Shown here piece by piece: positions 33,328-43,044 of a stretch of DNA of 64,000 nt. The stretch is from Alistipes indistinctus YIT 12060 (GTDB lineage Bacteria > Bacteroidota > Bacteroidia > Bacteroidales > Rikenellaceae). The first letter of the stretch is position 1, and each line of letters starts with the position of its first letter. The notes below the pieces were generated by a model. The model was not told where the DNA came from, made no database searches, and saw only the letters and a list, made by a program, of their open reading frames with translations. The DNA lies in assembly GCF_025144995.1 (NCBI RefSeq), contig NZ_CP102250.1, positions 2,356,001-2,420,000 on the forward strand, written 5' to 3'. The position numbers were made by a program, and so were the translations under genes.

Positions 33328-36300
33328 ATGAAAAAAGATATATTATCCCTGTTACTTCTGTTCTGCGGCCTGTCCCTGTATGGTCAGCAGTACGTTTCAG
33401 TCAGTCCTAGTTCGATTTCCGTCCCGCTCGGAGGCGGTACATATACCTGCTCGGTAGACTATACTATATCTCCCGATTCGCTTATGTCGTGGGATCTTGC
33501 GCGCTATACTTCCACCTCTTCCCAGGTCGCCTCCCTGACGGGCGGCTGGAACAAACAATTTACAGTCACCTTCAAAGCGAACACGGGCTATACCCCGGTA
33601 TCGGGCACCGTCACGGTCTACTATCCGGATCCGGCGAACTGGAACAACCAGGTCTGGGGTACGCTTTCATTTACCCAGCCGGCCGCGACGCCCGATTATA
33701 CGCTTTCGATAGCGCCGTCCAACATCTCGGTCGACCCGTATGGAGGTACGCAGAAACTGAAAGTCTCCTATGTGTACATGCAGGAGGCGGTCAATCTGAC
33801 CTATCTGGGAGCGACGGGATTGCCTGCCGGGTGTACGCTCTCGGCCGGCACGAACGGGGAGCTGACGCTTCGGTGCGACAAAAATGCGTCGGGCACGGAC
33901 CGTAACGCGACAGTAACGGTCCGGTACCAAAATCCCCGGGACGCTGCGAAGCCCGTTACGGCAAGTTTCAGAATGTACCAGGCGACCGTTCCCTCATGGA
34001 TTGCCATTACGCCGGAAAGCGTGACCGTCATGGGGGCGGGAGAGGAAAAATCATTTAATCTCCAGTATGCGGTGGATTCTACCGTTACCTACGAGTGTCT
34101 GGGTTACAGCGGGGGACAGGGACAGATCCGATCTTACCGTATCGCCAACAATCAACTGTATGTCGATTTCAAAAAGAACCAAACCAACTCGACTATTTCC
34201 GGGAATATTACATTCAATTTCAAAGATCCTGCGAATTCGGCTCTGACGCTTTCCGATGCGGTGTCTTTCTCACAGGCTCCTGCCAGTTATGCGATCAGGT
34301 TGTCGGAGAACAGCCTTGCGATGCCCGCGGCAGGCACGACTAAAACTTTAACCGCATCTTATGTCGAACGGGATAACCCCGTCACGCTGACCTATAAAAG
34401 CAGTTCCGGACTTCCCCCGTGGTGTACGCTGACCCCCGGGGCCAACGGCTCCCTTTCTCTTGTTTGTCCGGCCAATACAGGCAATGCCGCGCGAAGTGCG
34501 ACTGTAACGGTTTCGTATAACAATCCGCTGAATGCTTCCCAGCCGGTTACAGCTTCGTTCTCTCTCTCCCAGCAGCCGCTGAGTTATAACATCACCATTC
34601 CGGGGAACAGCCTGAGCGTAACAGCCAAAGGGGAAACCAAAACGCTTTCTCTGGCGTATGTCGACCGTACCGGCACGGTGAATCTGACCTACAAAGGCTG
34701 TACGGGTTTACCCTCCGGCGCAACGGTAACGGCTAACAGCAACGGCACGTTCTCTGTGGCGTTTCCCGGCAATACGACCTCAGCGGTACGCAGCGGCACT
34801 GCAACGGTCTCTTACAACAATCCGCTCAACAGCAGCCAGCCGGTTTCGGCTACGTTTACCTATAGCCAGCAGCCGCTGAGCTATAACATCACCATTCCGG
34901 GGAACAGCCTGAGCGTAACAGCCAAAGGGGAAACCAAAACGCTTTCTTTGGCGTATGTCGACCGTACCGGCACGGTGAATCTGACCTACAAAGGCTGTAC
35001 GGGTTTACCCTCTGGCGCGACGGTAACGGCTAACAGCAACGGCACGTTCTCTGTGGCGTTTCCCGGCAATACGACCTCAGCGGTACGCAGCGGCACTGCA
35101 ACGGTCTCTTACAACAATCCGCTCAACAGCAGCCAGCCGGTTTCGGCTACGTTTACCTACAGCCAGCAGCCGCTGAGCTATAACATCACTATTCCGGGGA
35201 ACAGCCTGAGCATGGCGGCCAAAGGCGAGACGAAAACCCTTATCGCAGCTTATACGGAGCGGACGGGCCCCGTGACACTTACTTATAAAAGTTGTACCGG
35301 GCTTCCCGCATGGTGTACGCTGACGCCCGGGGCCAACGGGACCCTGTCGGTCGTTTGCCAGTCTAACACGGGGAACGCTGTGCGCAGCGCTTCGGTGACG
35401 GTTTCCTATGTCAATCCGCTCAATGCCTCCCAGCCGGTTACAGCTTCGTTCTCGCTTTCGCAGCAACCGCTGAGTTATGCCGTTCATGCTTCGTCCGGTT
35501 CATACGCTATTGCAGCCGAAGGCGGTAATGTTTCGGTGTCCGTTGTGTATACGGAGCGTTCCGGGAGTATGGATTTGGAATATCGGGGCTGTACCGGTGT
35601 CCCCGATTGGTGTACGTTTACGCACGGCGGCGGAGGCAGGCTGACTTTGGCCGCGACCAGGAACATCACCGGGTATACCCGCTACGCCGATTTGGTCGTC
35701 AGCTATGCCAATCCGCTGAACAGCGCCCAACCGGTTACCGCCGCTTTCAGCCTCTCCCAGGAGTCGCTGAGTTCGTGGATCACCCTGACGCCTAAAAGCA
35801 TTGACGTGGGCGGAGGCGGTGAAACCAAAACGCTGGATATCGGCTATTCGATAGATTCGCTCGTGGGTTTCGAGTGTACCGGCTACAGCGGCGATCAGGG
35901 GCAGGTGCAATCTTACTATGTAAGTGACAACAGGCTGACCGTTACATTTAAACGGAATACGGCCAATTCGGCAGTATCGGGTAATATTACGTTTACATTC
36001 AAAGATCCGGTTAATGCCGCCAAACGCATTTCCGATGTTGTGGCGTTTTCACAAGCACCGGCCAGTTATGCTGTGAAATTTTCGGAAAACAGTCTGACCG
36101 TGCCTGCTGCGGGGAGAACCTCGACCTTGGCGGTTTCTTACGTGGAACGCCCGGGTCCGGTTGCATTGGGTTATCAAAAATGCACGGGCCTTCCCGCGTG
36201 GTGTAAATTGACGCCTGGAGCAAACGGTAGCATTGCATTGGAGTTTTCACCCAATGAGGAAGTCTCCGAGCGTTCCGGCACCGTAACCGTGTATTACGAT

Positions 36301-39300
36301 AACCCGTTGAATGCCTTCCAGCCCGTTACGGCTACGGTTTCCTTTACCCAGCCTCCGTTGGGTTACGACATCGTGTTGCCTTTGCAGGAGATTGTCGTAG
36401 AGCCCGGAGGCGGGGATGCCGAAGTTGCGGTAAGTTATGCCCACCGGACCGGCCCCGTGAAGATGACGTTTATGTTTGCGTCTTTCCCGGGTGGGGTTTC
36501 CTTGCCTCAGCAGTGGTCGGTTACCCCCAAGGAAAACTATAACCTGAATCTGCATATGGATGTCAACAATACATGGGAAAAACGTACGGGCACTATCCAA
36601 GTTGCTTATCACAATCCGCTTGATCCCAATTATTCGGTTCAGGGTACTTTCACTTACAGCCAGCAACCGGCGGATTACAGCATTCGTTTCATCTCCCCCG
36701 TACAGCTCAATGCCGTGGCGGAAAGCAAAACCTATACGCTCCAGCTCGGCTATACCTCCTTCAGCGGCAGTATAGAGTCCTCGCAGATCATTTATCATAA
36801 GACGGAAGGCTTACCCGAAGGCAGTCGCGTCACGGCGGGTCAGCAAGGGCAGTTGCAAGTGACGCTGCCGGGCAATGATTCCGGAGCGGAACGTACCGGT
36901 ACGATGGTCGTGACCTATGTCGATCCGAACAACAGCGCGCATGCGGTTACCGCTTCCCTGCATTATGTGCAGCCCGCTCTGGATTATTCGTTGCAGATTG
37001 ATTCGCCTGATTTTGAGATGGCTGCTGCCGGGGGTGATCGAGAGCTTACCGTTTCGTTTTCCAACCAGACGGCCGGTATGCAGCTGGTGTATGCCGGTAG
37101 TTCGGGCTTGCCGGAGGGATGTACTCTTTCGGCTGGAGCCGGAGGCGCATTGACGTTGCATGTCGGAGCCAATACCACTTGGGCCCAGCGTCGTTTTACA
37201 GGCCGTGTCTCTTATTATACTCCTTATGACCAGACGGTTCAGGTATCGGTTACCTTTACGGTTACGCAGGCGCCGTTGGATTACAGCATTGCCGTGTCGC
37301 CGCAGAGTATTACGGTAGCTCCCGGCGGTGAGAGTCAAAACCTGCAGGTAGCCTACACCGCCCAAAGTGGTCCGGTCACCTTGTCTTATAAAGAGTGTAC
37401 CGGATTGCCGCAGTGGGCTTCCATGACCGCCCATGCTGGCACGCCGGGCCTGCTGACGGTTTCGTTTTCACCCAACGGGACTGGACGTACCCTGAACGGA
37501 CGTGCGACGATCACATACACCGACGGTACCGATGAGCATGCGGTACAGGCCTATTTCGACTATTTGCAGGAGTCGACGCCGTATATGTTGAGCCTGACGC
37601 CCAGTTCTCTCACCGTATCGGCGTCGGGGGGAGAGTATATGATCAGTGCCGAGTTGAATTTGGATACGGCTTACACGTTGACTTACAAAAGGGTTTCGGA
37701 CCTTCCCCCCGGAGCTGAGGCTCAGGCCGCAGGCTCGCGGGTCAACGTCACTTTCCCGGCCAACAATACCGGCACTACGCTGCAGGGTACTTTCGTCCTT
37801 ACTTATGCCGATCCGCTGGATGCCGGCAAGGAGCTTACGGGTACCGTTACCTACGTCCAGCCCTCCTACACGATGCCCGCTGCAATACCGGGCACGGTGA
37901 CCGAGCGCAGTTACCTCAATGCCGACGGCAGTAGTTACAACACTTCGGTCACCTATATGGACGGCCTGGGCCGTCCGGTACAGACTGTCCGGGCGGGCGC
38001 TTCTCCTGTGGGCGGCGACCTGATCGGCTTCGTTACGTACGATTGTATGGGCCGCTCCGACTCGGTGAGTTATCTGCCTTACGCTCGCACCTCGTCCGGC
38101 AGCGTGAATAGTGATCCTGACCCCTTCGGCTCCCAGCAGGCATTCTATTCCGGTCGATTCGGCGCGGCTGTTTCTCCCTACGCCCAAAGCCGTACGGTAT
38201 ATGCCACGGGCCTGGGGCTAGCGGCCGCCCGGACCGCACCCGGCGAGAATCACCGCCTCGGGGACGGTTATTACACGCGCTACGAGTACAGGCTGAATAC
38301 CGCTGCCGATGCTATTGTCCGCTATTGTGTCCTGCCCGACGGTTCCCTGCTCTCCCTGGGGACGTTCCCCGCCGGACAGCTCTCCGTCCGCCGTACGGTC
38401 AACGCGAAGGACGGTACCGACGCCCAACGCCGCGAAGTGCTCGAGTATACCGATCCGCAAGGGCGTACTCTGGCGAGCGAAGTGCGCGTTTCGGCTACCG
38501 ACCGTCGGATCACGTATTATGTCTATGACGATTTCGGCCGCCAGCGTTACATCCTTCCTCCGCTGGGCGACACCTTCGACTGTTCGAGTCCGAAAACGGC
38601 GCAGGAACTCAACGCGTACTGCTATTACAGCGAGTACGACGAGCACGGTCTCGTAACGCGCAGCCAGAGTCCGGGTGCGGACTACACGCTTTCGGTTTAC
38701 GACCGCCGGGGGCGCCTTGCGATGAGCCAGAGCGGCACCCAGCGCTTGTCGAACCAGTGGAGTTTCACGAAGTACGACGTTTTCGACCGTCCTGTGCTAT
38801 CAGGCGTTACCACGGGGGGTACCTACTCTTCTCACAAGGCGGCCCTGGACACCGTTGCGGTTTTCAGTGAACGGCGGGGTTCCTCCGTCCACGGCTATAC
38901 GAACGACTGCTACCCGTTTGTCTCGGACGCGAACAGCTACCTGAGCGTGACCTATTACGACGATTACGACTGGTTGGCCGCGAATGATCCGCACGCCTTC
39001 TCCGAAGCCGATGCTCTCGGCCAGGTGCGCGTTGCTGCGGCGCAGGGGCTTGCCACGGGCAGCCGGGTGAAGGTGCTGGGCTCCGGTACGGACCAGTGGC
39101 TGACTACGGCGACCTACTACGACAGGGACTACCGGACGATTCAGTCCGTGTCCGACCTCTATCCGTCGGGTGTGGAGATCACCTCTAACGTATACAGTTT
39201 TACGGGTGCGGTTACGCAGGCCAAGGTGAAGCAGCGGGTCGGGGAGACCGAGTACGAGTACAACAAGTGGTTTGCGTACGATAATTTCGGACGTCTGCTC

Positions 39301-41157
39301 TCTATTCGCCAGCAGATTACCGGCGATGCAGCCAACGGTGCGGTGACGCTCGCCTCGTACACGTACGACGCGCTGGGGAATCCGGCGACGAAGTCGATCC
39401 ATAACGGCGCCGAAACCGAAACCTACGCTTATGACCTCACGGGACGGGTTACCGGCTCGAGCTCTCCGTCGTTCAGCTACGCGCTCGATTACGAGCAGAG
39501 CGACCTTCCGGGTGCGACACCCCGTCTCGACGGCAACATCTCCGCCTTGCGCTGGGGCAGCGGGCAGGCCCCGGACCGGGCTTATGCCTACACCTACGAC
39601 CCGGTCGGCCAGCTTGCGTCTGCGTCCTACCGGACCGCGTCGTCCGGCGTATGGACGGCTTCGGAGGCCTACGCGGAGCAGAACCTGAGCTACGACCGTC
39701 ACGGCAACCTGAAAAGCTTGCAGCGTACGGATGCTTCGGGTGCCGTGCTGCACACGCTGTCGGATATGACCTACGACGGCAACCGCCTGCAATCGCTGAA
39801 GCTGAACGGCTCCGCAGCCGTGAGCTACGGCTACGACCGGAATGGCAACATGACTTCGGACGGCCGCCGCGGCGTTACGATCGATTACAATCTATTGAAT
39901 TTTCCGGAGCAAATCGTTGCAGGAAGTCAAAAAGTTACTTACATTTATAGTGCATCGGGCGAAAAACTCGCGACGAACGCGAACGGTTCTTTGACTTATT
40001 ACCGCAGTGTGATGGTCTACGGCAATGACAATAAATTATTGTACATCCTCACTCCTGAAGGAACCGTAACGCGTAACGAGGGATCCTCCGGTACTACTTA
40101 CACCTACAATTATTTCAAGCGGGATCAGGTGGGAAGTACGCGGGCTGTCTTATCGGCAGTCGGCACTACCTTGCAAAATGTTCAGTCCACGGACTATTAT
40201 CCTTTCGGTCTTGCTCACTCGACGAATAACCTGAACAAGAACAAATATTTGTTCAGCGGGAAGGAATTGCAGGACGGCACAGTGAACAATCAAATGCTTG
40301 GACTGTACGATTTCGGGATGCGCCAGTACGACGCAATTATCGGCAGGTGGACGACGCTCGACCTCTATGCGCTCAAGTATCCGGGAGTTTCGCCTTACAA
40401 CTATTGCTTGAACAATCCGATGAACCTGATCGATCCGTTTGGCTTGGAGCCGACCAAGGATTCGATGTCGGATGGAAATGGCGGCTGGATTTATTATTAC
40501 ACTTTGGATGAGGTCACTGTTACGGGAACTACTTCAGGGGGTGATAAACCTAGTCCTGGTTATCAGCCCTATACGCCGACATGGCCTGGTTCCATCCCTA
40601 CTGGCATGGGTGATGATGGAGGGCCGGGTTATCCCGGACCCGTTGGCGGAGGGGGAGGTGGAAATGGAAACTCGACATCAAAAAAGAAATCATCCAATAA
40701 AGTCAAAATTCCATATCGAGCTAAACCTGTAACGACCAACATAACAGTCGTTAATAATAAACAAATGGCATCTATTCTTTTATGGTTGCGTTCCTTTTAC
40801 AATAATCAGCCATTTTTGGAAAACAGTGCATGGCGATTGAAAAATGGGCAAACTATTATTTTGCCTAATAGTCTAAATACCACACATAGCGCTCAAATCG
40901 AAGGTTTGAATTTTCCTTCGATTGGACGAGATGAACGAGGAAATGTTGTGGTTAATTATAGTGGAACTTGGGAACAAGTTGAGGCTTTTATTCATACGCA
41001 TCCTAGTATGCAGATTTATGGTATTGGAGTGAGTGCTGCAGATATTAATTTAATGAATCAATTGGACGGGATACGATTTGAAACTATTTATAACTCAACA
41101 ATCTATCAGGTATGGAAAAACGGAGCGTACGACAGTATTGGCCATGTTCAAAAATAA
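33328..41157 (+). CDS. Giant BACON-repeat/DUF6443/RHS protein with JAMM-like C-terminal tip
   Basis: A 2609-aa exported protein (signal MKKDILSLLLLFCGLSLYGQ). Residues about 20-1510 are fifteen repeats of about 100 aa of BACON type (each opens like YAIRLSENSLAMPAAG and closes SxTFSYSQxP). Residues about 1513-1640 look like DUF6443 (SVTYMDGLGRPVQTVRAG). RHS/YD repeats follow, ending in the core-closing motif GRWTTLDLYALKYPG...NNPMNLIDPFGLEP near residue 2370. The last about 240 residues are a Gly/Pro linker and a variable tip containing ENSAW, then FIHTHPS and SAADINLMNQ, the Glu/HxHP/SxxD pattern of JAMM metallopeptidases. The tip DNA is far more AT-rich than the core. A lipoprotein gene overlaps its 3' end, as expected for immunity. 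Confidence 0.88.
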   Translation: MKKDILSLLLLFCGLSLYGQQYVSVSPSSISVPLGGGTYTCSVDYTISPDSLMSWDLARYTSTSSQVASLTGGWNKQFTVTFKANTGYTPVSGTVTVYYPDPANWNNQVWGTLSFTQPAATPDYTLSIAPSNISVDPYGGTQKLKVSYVYMQEAVNLTYLGATGLPAGCTLSAGTNGELTLRCDKNASGTDRNATVTVRYQNPRDAAKPVTASFRMYQATVPSWIAITPESVTVMGAGEEKSFNLQYAVDSTVTYECLGYSGGQGQIRSYRIANNQLYVDFKKNQTNSTISGNITFNFKDPANSALTLSDAVSFSQAPASYAIRLSENSLAMPAAGTTKTLTASYVERDNPVTLTYKSSSGLPPWCTLTPGANGSLSLVCPANTGNAARSATVTVSYNNPLNASQPVTASFSLSQQPLSYNITIPGNSLSVTAKGETKTLSLAYVDRTGTVNLTYKGCTGLPSGATVTANSNGTFSVAFPGNTTSAVRSGTATVSYNNPLNSSQPVSATFTYSQQPLSYNITIPGNSLSVTAKGETKTLSLAYVDRTGTVNLTYKGCTGLPSGATVTANSNGTFSVAFPGNTTSAVRSGTATVSYNNPLNSSQPVSATFTYSQQPLSYNITIPGNSLSMAAKGETKTLIAAYTERTGPVTLTYKSCTGLPAWCTLTPGANGTLSVVCQSNTGNAVRSASVTVSYVNPLNASQPVTASFSLSQQPLSYAVHASSGSYAIAAEGGNVSVSVVYTERSGSMDLEYRGCTGVPDWCTFTHGGGGRLTLAATRNITGYTRYADLVVSYANPLNSAQPVTAAFSLSQESLSSWITLTPKSIDVGGGGETKTLDIGYSIDSLVGFECTGYSGDQGQVQSYYVSDNRLTVTFKRNTANSAVSGNITFTFKDPVNAAKRISDVVAFSQAPASYAVKFSENSLTVPAAGRTSTLAVSYVERPGPVALGYQKCTGLPAWCKLTPGANGSIALEFSPNEEVSERSGTVTVYYDNPLNAFQPVTATVSFTQPPLGYDIVLPLQEIVVEPGGGDAEVAVSYAHRTGPVKMTFMFASFPGGVSLPQQWSVTPKENYNLNLHMDVNNTWEKRTGTIQVAYHNPLDPNYSVQGTFTYSQQPADYSIRFISPVQLNAVAESKTYTLQLGYTSFSGSIESSQIIYHKTEGLPEGSRVTAGQQGQLQVTLPGNDSGAERTGTMVVTYVDPNNSAHAVTASLHYVQPALDYSLQIDSPDFEMAAAGGDRELTVSFSNQTAGMQLVYAGSSGLPEGCTLSAGAGGALTLHVGANTTWAQRRFTGRVSYYTPYDQTVQVSVTFTVTQAPLDYSIAVSPQSITVAPGGESQNLQVAYTAQSGPVTLSYKECTGLPQWASMTAHAGTPGLLTVSFSPNGTGRTLNGRATITYTDGTDEHAVQAYFDYLQESTPYMLSLTPSSLTVSASGGEYMISAELNLDTAYTLTYKRVSDLPPGAEAQAAGSRVNVTFPANNTGTTLQGTFVLTYADPLDAGKELTGTVTYVQPSYTMPAAIPGTVTERSYLNADGSSYNTSVTYMDGLGRPVQTVRAGASPVGGDLIGFVTYDCMGRSDSVSYLPYARTSSGSVNSDPDPFGSQQAFYSGRFGAAVSPYAQSRTVYATGLGLAAARTAPGENHRLGDGYYTRYEYRLNTAADAIVRYCVLPDGSLLSLGTFPAGQLSVRRTVNAKDGTDAQRREVLEYTDPQGRTLASEVRVSATDRRITYYVYDDFGRQRYILPPLGDTFDCSSPKTAQELNAYCYYSEYDEHGLVTRSQSPGADYTLSVYDRRGRLAMSQSGTQRLSNQWSFTKYDVFDRPVLSGVTTGGTYSSHKAALDTVAVFSERRGSSVHGYTNDCYPFVSDANSYLSVTYYDDYDWLAANDPHAFSEADALGQVRVAAAQGLATGSRVKVLGSGTDQWLTTATYYDRDYRTIQSVSDLYPSGVEITSNVYSFTGAVTQAKVKQRVGETEYEYNKWFAYDNFGRLLSIRQQITGDAANGAVTLASYTYDALGNPATKSIHNGAETETYAYDLTGRVTGSSSPSFSYALDYEQSDLPGATPRLDGNISALRWGSGQAPDRAYAYTYDPVGQLASASYRTASSGVWTASEAYAEQNLSYDRHGNLKSLQRTDASGAVLHTLSDMTYDGNRLQSLKLNGSAAVSYGYDRNGNMTSDGRRGVTIDYNLLNFPEQIVAGSQKVTYIYSASGEKLATNANGSLTYYRSVMVYGNDNKLLYILTPEGTVTRNEGSSGTTYTYNYFKRDQVGSTRAVLSAVGTTLQNVQSTDYYPFGLAHSTNNLNKNKYLFSGKELQDGTVNNQMLGLYDFGMRQYDAIIGRWTTLDLYALKYPGVSPYNYCLNNPMNLIDPFGLEPTKDSMSDGNGGWIYYYTLDEVTVTGTTSGGDKPSPGYQPYTPTWPGSIPTGMGDDGGPGYPGPVGGGGGGNGNSTSKKKSSNKVKIPYRAKPVTTNITVVNNKQMASILLWLRSFYNNQPFLENSAWRLKNGQTIILPNSLNTTHSAQIEGLNFPSIGRDERGNVVVNYSGTWEQVEAFIHTHPSMQIYGIGVSAADINLMNQLDGIRFETIYNSTIYQVWKNGAYDSIGHVQK
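34579..35172 (+). repeat. Two near-identical 297-bp tandem repeats (BACON-like units 5 and 6)
   Basis: Copies 34579-34875 and 34876-35172 differ at only a few bases and encode the same 99 aa (opening LSYNITIPGNSLSVTAKG). A third unit from 35173 starts the same way and then diverges. Copy-number change by recombination would stay in frame. Confidence 0.92.
39913..40667 (+). repeat. RHS-core repeat, copy A (inside the giant gene)
   Basis: A 755-bp stretch encoding the last RHS repeats, the core-closing motif and the Gly/Pro linker. It recurs 1900 bases downstream at 41813-42567 with about five differences, and partly at 43629-43858. Identity stops sharply at the start of the tip. Confidence 0.95.
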
Positions 41158-41723
41158 TTTTCAACATTTTGACTGTGGTTTTATTAGTGGGATGCTGTAA
41201 AAATCAACAAACCCAATATTCATCTCCCAAGATTAATAATGATACCGAGTTATCAGTATTACCTTTGACGTTTGATAATAAAGTGTTACATGAGAATATT
41301 TTGGACTATGCTCATCACATGAAATATCAAGATATTGAAAATACTGACTATAAAAATTTAATCAGGTTGACTTTTGCTATGAATGGGGACACCGTTAATT
41401 ATGCAATATGGCCTATCCGTGAACTTTTTTATTTGCTTGCTAATGAAAATCTATTTGTGGTAAATATAGACAGTATTTATGTAGTTGGCGCATCTTCTCA
41501 ATCTTTGGGAGTTGGCATGCCACCTGAGAATGTAGTCAAAATTTTAATAAATCAATACCCGCAAATAGGGATTGATTATAAAAAAATCATTGATAAACAA
41601 AAACAAGATACCGGAAAGGTGAAATCTATTTTTTTACCACATTCTCTTTATGATGATGAAGAATGGCACTTGCAATTTGTGCATGATTCATTAGTTAGTA
41701 AAAGAATTATTAATAAATTTTAA
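41112..41723 (+). CDS. Putative immunity lipoprotein for JAMM-like tip 1
   Basis: A 203-aa protein overlapping the giant gene by 46 bases. The hydrophobic stretch and lipobox (FNILTVVLLVGCC) point to a lipoprotein with about 175 mature residues. It is homologous to the lipoprotein after the second tip (43045): both share an (E/D)LFYL.A segment, DYKKI, and a C-terminal PHxLxDDExW...DSLVxK pattern. Each gene follows a different JAMM-like tip, the arrangement of toxin-immunity pairs. The start at 41112 is the only Met upstream of the signal; the first 14 residues before it are polar. No known family is recognised. Confidence 0.75.
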   Translation: MEKRSVRQYWPCSKIIFNILTVVLLVGCCKNQQTQYSSPKINNDTELSVLPLTFDNKVLHENILDYAHHMKYQDIENTDYKNLIRLTFAMNGDTVNYAIWPIRELFYLLANENLFVVNIDSIYVVGASSQSLGVGMPPENVVKILINQYPQIGIDYKKIIDKQKQDTGKVKSIFLPHSLYDDEEWHLQFVHDSLVSKRIINKF

Positions 41724-41767
41724 TCATACTAACTTATATTGAGGGAAAGTAGGTTAGGTTAATGTAG

Positions 41768-41805
41768 TTGGGGAAAAGGAATACTATGGAATTTCTTTTC
41801 CCCAA
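41768..41805 (+). terminator. Terminator closing RHS cassette 1
   Basis: Arms 41768-41782 and 41791-41805 form a 15-bp stem with one G-T pair (TTGGGGAAAAG...CTTTTCCCCAA) and an 8-base loop, 45 bases after the immunity stop. The frame of the orphan cassette reads straight through it. Confidence 0.8.
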
Positions 41806-41812
41806 TTATTTT

Positions 41813-42567
41813 ATCGTTGCAGGAAGTCAAAAAGTTACTTACATTTATAGTGCGTCGGGCGAAAAACTCGCGACGAACGCGAACGGTTCTTTGACTTATT
41901 ACCGCAGTGTGATGGTCTACGGCAATGACAATAAGTTATTGTACATCCTCACTCCAGAAGGAACCGTAACGCGTAACGAGGGATCCTCCGGCACTATTTA
42001 CACCTACAATTATTTCAAGCGGGATCAGGTGGGAAGTACGCGGGCTGTCTTATCGGCAGTCGGCACTACCTTGCAAAATGTTCAGTCCACGGACTATTAT
42101 CCTTTCGGTCTTGCTCACTCGACGAATAACCTGAACAAGAACAAATATTTGTTCAGCGGGAAGGAATTGCAGGACGGCACAGTGAACAATCAAATGCTTG
42201 GACTGTACGATTTCGGGATGCGCCAGTACGACGCGATTATCGGCAGGTGGACGACGCTCGACCTCTATGCGCTCAAGTATCCGGGAGTTTCGCCTTACAA
42301 CTATTGCTTGAACAATCCGATGAACCTGATCGATCCGTTTGGCTTGGAGCCGACCAAGGATTCGATGTCGGATGGAAATGGCGGCTGGATTTATTATTAC
42401 ACTTTGGATGAGGTCACTGTTACGGGAACTACTTCAGGGGGTGATAAACCTAGTCCTGGTTATCAGCCCTATACGCCGACATGGCCTGGTTCCATCCCTA
42501 CTGGCATGGGTGATGATGGAGGGCCGGGTTATCCCGGACCCGTTGGCGGAGGGGGAGGTGGAAATGG
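41813..42567 (+). repeat. RHS-core repeat, copy B
   Basis: A 755-bp near-identical copy of 39913-40667, at exactly 1900-base offset. Differences noticed are single bases near 41853, 41935, 41955, 41997 and 42235. Confidence 0.95.
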
Positions 42568-43044
42568 CAATAATAATGGGAAACCGTCGAATTATGTTGA
42601 AAAGTCATCCCAGAATCCCAAACGATCCATGAAAGATAAAATTGGGAAAAAGGGATATCGTTTTAACAAACCATTTACATTGACCGATCCGAAGGATGTA
42701 GCCGAATTTTTATGGTACAACTCTTTTCAAAATGGTAAGCCGTTCACTGAAAATGCCGCTCTATTGCTTAATAATGGATTATATTGGATATTACCGAATA
42801 ACAATGCAACACTTCATAACTTTCCATTTACTATTACAGGTAGAGATAGCAAAGCTTATTATAATAATCAAATGGTTGTCGAGGTAATTCATACACATCC
42901 AGGTAGTTATACAATAGATAGGCTAAGTGATGGAGATATTCGATTTATGAACCAGTATCCAACGACGATTTTTACAATTATTATTAACTCAACAATTTAT
43001 GATGTATGGCCAACAGGAAAATATGTGCCAACAGGAGTAGTACG

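Noticed and set aside
33304-33328. A frameshift splitting one RHS gene into two
   Set aside because: The second frame starts with its own full signal peptide, so the two are separate genes by design.
30350-41157. A T9SS C-terminal sorting domain on the RHS proteins
   Set aside because: The C-termini are a YD tail and a JAMM-like tip; no type A or B CTD motif is seen.
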